In this document: piece after piece, positions 58,601 through 64,000 of the stretch | How the letters are laid out: every line of letters begins with the position of its first letter | How positions within the stretch are numbered: the first letter of the stretch is position 1 | NCBI GenBank assembly: GCA_949361645.1 | Contig: OX442430.1 | Span: 1,473,856 to 1,537,855, forward strand | Direction: 5' to 3' | Length of the DNA: 64,000 nucleotides | Origin: Spongilla lacustris | Lineage: Eukaryota; Porifera; Demospongiae; Spongillida; Spongillidae | Notes under the pieces: model-generated | Database searches by the model: none | Told to the model about the DNA's origin: nothing | The model's input: only the letters and a program-made list of their open reading frames with translations | Program-made: the position numbers and the translations under genes

Positions 58601-60141
58601 TTGATGATTAACCCTTTGTCTTGATGATTAACCCTTTGTCTTGATGATTAACCCTTTGTCTTGATGATTAACCCTTTGTCTTGATGATTAACCCTTTGTC
58701 TTGATGATTAACCCTTTGTCTTGATGATTAACCCTTTGTCTTGATGATTAACCCTTTGTCTTGATGATTAACCCTTTGTCTTGATGATTAACCCTTTGTC
58801 TTGATGATTAACCCTTTGTCTTGATGATTAACCCTTTGTCTTGATGATTAACCCTTTGTCTTGATGATTAACCCTTTGTCTTGATGATTAACCCTTTGTG
58901 TTGCTGTTTTGTATTATGGATTTGTTTGTGCGGTTGATTTACTGAGAATACCAGGTGTGGACTGGAGGGGGAGGAGTTGTGGACTGGGGGGGAGGATTTA
59001 ATGCAGAAGGGATATGTTGTAGGTTTTAGGTTTGAAAGTGATTCAGAGTAGTTGTGTAGTTGGATGAGGGCAGTGATAAGACGTTGCTGGTTTATCATTG
59101 CATCTCATTTTACAAAGACTTGTTCCAAATGGAATCGTCGCTTTCATACCCTGGTACCCTGACGTTCCTTCCCCTCCTATTGTCGGTAAGTACACACGAC
59201 AGTACACGTGTGAGGGCTCAGGTTTTGTTAGTAAACTGTGAGGGCTCAGGTTTTGTTAGTGAACTTGTGTTTGTTTATTTGGATGAAAAGGTTCCCTAGG
59301 TCTGTTTCCCTTCTTCAATTGGCATGTTATTTCTACAGGCCTGAGGAAATGGGTGTAGTTTGTGTGCGGAAATGGGCGTGGTTTTTGGTTATTTTTCTTG
59401 CCTTTTGTCTTGATGAAACCTTTGTATTGCAGTTTTATATTGAGGCAGGTATAGCCTTGACCATATAAGGAAGGTATAGCCTTGACCATATAAGGCAGGT
59501 ATAGCCTTGACCATATAGGGATAGAAATAATAGGTTTTTTTGGCACTGAGAATGAGACCATCACTGTTGATTGGATTTGTACATAAGGAACACTCCACAC
59601 CTTCCTAGGGTGCTCTTTAATTGGGAGAAGATACCTGTGTAGCCAGCCAGCCCTCTTCTTTAGGTCTTTTGAGTCCTGAGTCATATAGGGGTACATGTAT
59701 GTGGGTGTGTTAATAGTAGCTACATGTAGTATCAATTAAGTGTACCTTGTGATTAAATGTTCACTCCTGGTATCCCATCTGTTTAACAGAGTAATATACA
59801 TGTATGCGAGTCAAGGAGGTAAACATTTGTGCACACAACCATCCATCCATGCTTATGTTTGCAGGTACACATGTGCATGCTTCAGCTCCTTGCCCCTCCC
59901 ACCACACACACACACACACACAACAGATGTCGGTATTTCCTTTTATGTGCGAGCATACTTGTGTCCTGTTTTGATTTGTGTGCAGAAGATGTTTTGTTAA
60001 AGGCTAAGCATTCTGTTTGCATTGTGCAGCACCATTTAGTCCTGCACCATATCTTACCACACATGTGCACATGCACACGTACACACATACACAAACACAT
60101 GCACATGTACACACACATACATATACACACACACATGCACA

Positions 60142-60198
<57 letters not shown>

Positions 60199-62616
60199 TC
60201 CCCCCCATTGAAGCTAGAACAGGAGAAGATTCAGGTTAACTTGTCCAGAAGTACCGGAGGGGGAGGGGCTGCTGATGATGACAGTGAGGAGGCCGATGAT
60301 GTCATTGGCGGCAAAGGAGATGTACCAGCTGCTATGAGGGACAGGTCTGTTGCAGCTGGAGTGAGGGTAGTGTGTGATGTGTGCTGGTGTGAGGGTAGTG
60401 TGTGATGTGTGCTGGTGTGAGGGTAGTGTGTGATGTGTGCTGGTGTGAGGGTAGTGTGTGATGTGGGCTGGTGTGAGGGTAGTGTGATGTGTGCTGGTGT
60501 GAGGGTAGTGTGCGATGTGTGCTGGTGTGAGGGTAGTGTGCGATGTGTGCTGGAGTGAGGGTAGTGTGTGATGTGTGCTGGTGTGAGGGTAGTGATGTGA
60601 TGTGTGCTGGAGTGAGGGTAGTGCGATGTGTGCTGTTGTGAGGGTAGTGTGATGTGTGCTGGTGTGAGGTTAGTGTGATGTGTGCTGGTGTGAGGGTAGT
60701 GATGTGATGTGTGCTGGAGTGAGGGTAGTGCGATGTGTGCTGTTGTGAGGGTAGTGTGATGTGTGCTGGTGTGAGGATAGTGTGATGTGTGCTGGTGTGA
60801 GGTTAGTGTGATGTGTGCTGGTGTGTGCTGGTGTGAGGGTAGTGTCATGTGTGCTGGTGTGAGGGTAGTGTCATGTGTGCTGGTGTGAGGGTAGTGTGTG
60901 ATGTGTGCTGGTGTGAGGGTAGTGTGATGTGTGCTGGTGTGAGGGTAGTGTGATGTGTGCTGGTGTGAGGGTAGTGTGATGTGTGCTGGTGTGAGGGTAG
61001 TGTGTGATTGTGCTGGTGTGAGGGTAGTGTGATGTGTGCTGGCGTGAGGGTAGTGTGATGTGTGCTGGTGTGTGGGTAGTGTGTGATGTGTGCTGGTGTG
61101 AGGGTAGTGTGATGTGTGCTGGTGTGAGGGTAGCGTGCTGGTGTGTGGGTAGCGTGCTGGTGTGTGAGTAGTGGGTAATTCCATATATATATTTGCCACC
61201 CTTGTAGCATCATTGTCTAGTTTGGACATGCTATTTTCCCCATGTGTTCTCCCCATAGGAGTATGCAAAATTGCTGTACATTTGTATACCCTACAGTGTA
61301 CAGCTTTTAATATACAACAAATTAAAATTTTCATTTTTTTCGTAACCTCGGTTAACTCGGTTGAGCATATCCTGAGTCCTGAAACATTCTGATTGATTTG
61401 AATATATTCAAAACATTGCTAAGATAGAGGTCTGCATAAAATTAATTGATTTTAATAACTTCTTGGCATATTACATGAATAAAGTCATGAATTTGTAATG
61501 AATTGTGACCTATCCAAAAATATGAAAATATGAATCAGACCAAACTTGTACCATAGTTAGCTAACCATACCCCAAACATATTTAACTGGAAAGCTTACTG
61601 GGACACATATTCTCACGGCTGGGACAGCTCATAAAGTGGCTGGCAGCCATGTTATGTTTTGACAGTACCATAGCTATGTAAACTATCCTATGTAAACAAA
61701 CAGTTGCAAGGAGGAATAACATGGCTGCCAGCCACTTTTTGTGCTGTCCCAGCCGTGAGAATACGTGTCCCAGTAAGCTTTACAGTTAAATATGTTTGGG
61801 GTATGGTTAGCTAACTATGGTACAAGTCTGGTCTGATTCGTATTTTCATATTTTTGGATAGGTCACAATTCATTACAAATTCATGACTTTATTCATGTAA
61901 TATGCCAAGAAGTTATTAAAATCAATTAATTTTATGCAGACCTCTATCTTAGCAATGTTTTTGATATATTCAAATCAATCAGAATGTTTCAGGACTCTGG
62001 ATATGCTCAACCGAATTAACCGAGGTTATGAAAAAAATGAAAATTTTAATTTGTCGTATATTAAAAGCTGTACACTATAGGGTATACAAATGTACGGCAA
62101 TTTTGCATACTCCTATGGGGAGAACACATGGGGAAAATAGCATGTCCAAACTAGACAATGATGCTACAAGGGTGGCAAATATATATATGGAATTACCCTA
62201 GTGTGATATGTGCGGGTGTGAGGGTAGTGTAATGTGTGAGGGTAGTGTGATGTGTGCGCACCAAAATGATGATGGGGAAATTAGTGTTGAAGATTTGAAA
62301 AACAAAATGTCGGGGTTTTATGGTTAAGATACATTGATTTGTATAAAGCAGTGTTTACAAAAATCGCACATGTTGCTGGACGTGATTATATATTTGTTGG
62401 GGTGGGAACATGTTTGCAGAAAATTACTTTCCAAAGCTGCGGATAAATAATATAGATCTGTCTTGTTATAATTACACTAACCTAAACCATATTATGCTGT
62501 ATGTTGCTGCAGTAACAATAAATCATTCAGAGCTGATTTACATTGTCCTGTCTCTCTCCCTCACTCTCTCTCTCTCTCTCTCTCTCTCTCCTTCTCTCTC
62601 TCTCTCCCTCACTCTC

Positions 62617-62682
<66 letters not shown>

Positions 62683-64000
62683 CCTCCCTCCCTCTAGTTC
62701 TAAGCCTACATCACGACGTAGCAGTCCAGCCAGACCCTTCAAGGCCAGTCCTACCAGAGCACAGTCTGGGAACCACCCCCGGGAACGTACAAAGTCTAAG
62801 TCACCATCACCTTACCTGAAAAACTCAAAGTCTCGCTCCCCACCATCACGATCCCCTCCTCCTCCTAGAAGGTTAGCGCCTCCCTCATATAGTGTAGGCT
62901 GCAATGATTACCATATATGGAAGTGTGCATACGGTTAGTAGGCTGCAATGATTACCATATATGGAACTGTGTGTACGGTTAGTAGGTTGCAATAATTACC
63001 ATATATGGAACTGTGTGTACGGTTAGTAAGGTGCAATAATTACCATATGGTTAGTAGGCTGAAGTCTCAACAAAATGGTTTCTTTGTCAATTAGACTACC
63101 GTATTGCGCAAAATAGTGGCGGGGAGGAAACTTGGCGAAATTGGCGAAGTTTTGTTACTTTGCCAAGTTTTTACCCAGCCCAATTTTAATCACATCTTGC
63201 AGTTAATTGTAATTAGCAGCCAACTATAACTCGTGAATGCTTGCTGCTGTTTGCGGCTGGACACTACATGTAGGTATGCGATTAGAATAGTATCATTATG
63301 AAAGGTTCGTCCAGCAAGCTAAACTGCTCTCTCATTTTAAGTATAATTGTGCTGAGTTCCTTCCTTTTGTATCATCCCTTTGGTCATAAATATTCCATAT
63401 GCACAAGCTCTACGTGACATTTCTTAATAGTGCACAACCCCTTTTTGCACCAGTATGAAATATCGAGCCATATAACTTTTAATAGGGTGTGCTTAGGGTG
63501 TACTTAGGGTGTGCTTGCACAAATGCCCTGCAATCAGCGCATGTACAATCATGGAGGAAAGCCAACCGTCCTTTGAACTATATCCCACAGGTGTAGTACT
63601 ACTATAACAAGTGGCAGGCAGTGTGACAGAGCAAGACCAAAAGGGTCTGCTTTGCAAAACACTTCATGGAGTGTGTGCCTCTTACATCATCGTGTATGAA
63701 ATGCATCACGTGTGCCAAACGTGCATTTAAATGATTAGGGACCGGGCATTCCCCAAAATTTTATTTCGCCAAACTTCTACTGACGACTGTTCGCCAAACT
63801 TTCCCCGCCACTATTTTGCCCTATATGGTATCCGTCACAGTGTTAACCCTATACCAGCTAATTGGCAATTAACTTAAACGCCCTCCTGCAGAATTGATTT
63901 CTAACTGTTAATGTCAATGGAGGTGTACAGTTGAAACTGTGGTACAGTGTGTGTAGCCATGGCAACTTTACTTCTACAATCTTGTAGTGCTGCAGAGAAG
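55630..64000 (+). CDS. SRRM1: SRRM1 orthologue, serine/arginine repetitive matrix protein 1 (5' part, seven exons)
   Basis: Splicing co-activator of nuclear speckles and the exon-junction complex; its PWI domain binds nucleic acid. Coding exons: 55630-55653 (MADAGFFR, donor GTGAGT), 55897-55986 (GTNSEQDARFYNKEKK ...), 56428-56556 (VDMEKVNLDTIKPWVTQRV ... VVIEFIFNLLE), 56810-56846 (FPDPKELQMHIT), 56920-57053 (GFLHGKSARVFMGELWELL ... IGGIPTQML), 60214-60344 (LEQEKIQVNLSRS ... AAMRD) and 62698-62871 (SKPTSRRSSPARP ... start of the RS/Pro-rich domain). Phases agree at every junction if exon 6 uses the GT at 60345 rather than 60361. About 239 residues are in the window; the gene runs off the end, and CTGCAG near 63995 may open the next exon. 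The signature Pro-Trp-Ile is Pro-Trp-Val here. The PWI domain spans roughly residues 25-130. The MADAGFFR start matches the family's N-terminus, fixing the start codon. Confidence 0.95.
56105..56124. repeat. Poly-G run in SRRM1 intron 2
   Basis: About 20 uninterrupted G on the plus strand, within the intron between exons 2 and 3. Confidence 0.9.
56296..56421. repeat. CA microsatellite just before SRRM1 exon 3
   Basis: Interrupted CA repeats (ACACACATACACATGCACA type) run up to the acceptor CCACTAG at 56421-56427, so the splice site lacks an ordinary pyrimidine tract. Confidence 0.9.
56557..56690. repeat. 25-bp minisatellite, five copies, in SRRM1 intron 3
   Basis: Units of GTGAGGGTGGCTAGGTGGGC plus ATCAG. 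The first unit begins exactly at the splice donor of exon 3, so several downstream copies contain a GTGAGG donor-like sequence. Confidence 0.85.
57731..58525. repeat. 26-bp minisatellite, about 30 copies, with a five-unit higher-order period
   Basis: Units read CACTGTACCCCTTTACACTA followed by GCTGCT, with variants at three positions (GT/CT, AGC/AAC, GCT/GTT). From about 58020 to 58440 the variants recur in the same order every five units (130 bp). Confidence 0.95.
58579..58900. repeat. 20-bp minisatellite, 16 essentially perfect copies
   Basis: Unit TTGATGATTAACCCTTTGTC repeated without visible differences until the last copy (TTGTG). Lies in SRRM1 intron 5. Confidence 0.95.
59205..59275. 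repeat. Short direct duplication in SRRM1 intron 5
   Basis: A 28-bp unit with GTGAGGGCTCAGGTTTTGTT occurs twice in tandem; another three-copy 25-bp repeat (AGGTATAGCCTTGACCATAT) lies at about 59446-59520. Confidence 0.85.
60060..60197. repeat. CA microsatellite just before SRRM1 exon 6
   Basis: A CA-rich block ending in about 23 uninterrupted CA units (to 60196), then TTTCCCCCCCATTGAAG and exon 6 at 60214. Again the repeat abuts the acceptor. Confidence 0.95.
60361..61168. repeat. 26-bp minisatellite (about 30 copies) in SRRM1 intron 6
   Basis: Units of GTGTGATGTGTGCTGGTGTG plus AGGGTA with small length variants. The array continues on the other side of the palindromic element (62199-62260). 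The 367-residue minus-strand open frame rich in His-Thr-Ser-Pro is an artefact of this array. Confidence 0.95.
61173..62198. mobile_element. 1026-bp palindromic foldback transposon inside the SRRM1 minisatellite
   Basis: Arms of about 480 bp (61173-about 61655 and about 61718-62198) are inverted copies with high identity; the outer end is GGGTAATTCCATATATA. The centre is about 60 bp. The 4 bp TAGT flank both ends (61169-61172 and 62199-62202), but the surrounding minisatellite contains the same text, so this target duplication is only suggestive. No coding capacity. Confidence 0.85.
62550..62695. repeat. CT microsatellite forming the pyrimidine tract of SRRM1 exon 7
   Basis: About 145 bp of CT repeats with CCCT interruptions, running directly into the acceptor TAG at 62695-62697. 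Confidence 0.95.
62897..63060. repeat. 44-bp minisatellite, four copies, in SRRM1 intron 7
   Basis: Units start at 62897, 62941, 62985 and about 63029 with GGCTGCAATGATTACCATAT and related text. Confidence 0.85.
63099..63828. mobile_element. MITE with TA flanks (Tc1/mariner-like), in SRRM1 intron 7
   Basis: Left end CCGTATTGCGCAAAATAGTG and right end (reverse complement CCATATAGGGCAAAATAGTG) are inverted, continuing into GGCGGGG and a TTGGCGAA-type segment. Both ends are flanked by TA (63097-63098 and 63829-63830), the target used by Tc1/mariner elements. No transposase frame seen. Confidence 0.75.

Noticed and set aside
58579..58900. CRISPR-like regular repeat
   Set aside because: There are no spacers: the 20-bp units are directly adjacent, and the setting is an animal intron.
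60231..61334. 367-residue minus-strand frame rich in His, Thr, Ser and Pro
   Set aside because: It lies over the 26-bp minisatellite and antisense to SRRM1 exon 6; no splice sites or conserved residues.

Overview
This is animal (metazoan) genomic DNA, not bacterial. The genes are split by GT-AG introns, and the DNA is AT-rich and unusually full of simple repeats, C/G homopolymer runs and small inverted-repeat transposons. The gene content (an SRRM1 splicing factor, a RING protein with an IAP-like C-terminus, a VWA5A/PARP4-type fragment, a KRBA2-type integrase, a P-element-like THAP fragment) and the style of the retroelements suggest an early-branching invertebrate. A demosponge is my best guess. 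That is an inference; a cnidarian or another invertebrate is not excluded.

Layout. 1-2.9 kb: no gene, one hAT-like non-autonomous transposon (2116-2845). 2.9-7.1 kb: 3' exons of a RING protein whose coding sequence contains a hierarchical Ser-Val-Pro-Thr minisatellite, with a second transposon in the following intron. 7.6-9.4 kb: another hAT-like element and a decayed non-LTR-type retroelement. 10.2-11.3 kb: an approximately 0.42-kb tandem repeat. 12.6-13.7 kb: a frameshifted KRBA2-type integrase gene with a real intron. 16.3-17.6 kb: a compact, apparently intact gene for a 227-residue protein made of four nearly identical 56-residue hemopexin-like repeats. 18.3-19.4 kb: a multi-exon member of an uncharacterised transposase-like family. 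21.0-21.7 kb: a polypyrimidine tract. 23.0-24.0 kb: a third hAT-like element.

24-33 kb is a complex satellite block: a GGAC array, a roughly 3-kb composite unit duplicated in tandem (27422-30394 and 30395-about 32976), and a large GGGGA array. 33-37.4 kb is a decayed Ty3/gypsy retrotransposon (gag, protease, RT, RNase H and integrase traces). 37.5-40.1 kb is a roughly 750-bp higher-order repeat. 40.4-41.4 kb holds a 640-bp foldback element and a MITE fragment. 41.5-47 kb is mostly featureless. 47.3-47.8 kb carries a minus-strand VWA5A/PARP4-like C-terminal fragment. 49-52.5 kb holds two arrays of one 29-bp G-rich minisatellite, the second enclosed by 165-bp inverted arms. 54.05-54.48 kb is a small inverted-repeat element that still contains a decayed THAP zinc-finger exon.

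55.6 kb to the window end is the best gene: the first seven exons of an SRRM1 orthologue (a splicing co-activator with a PWI domain). Its introns are packed with microsatellites, minisatellites, a 1-kb palindromic transposon and a TA-flanked MITE.

The genes do not form a functional cluster. SRRM1, the hemopexin-repeat gene and the RING gene look like host genes. Most of the rest is mobile or satellite DNA. All calls come from reading the sequence; no database search was run.
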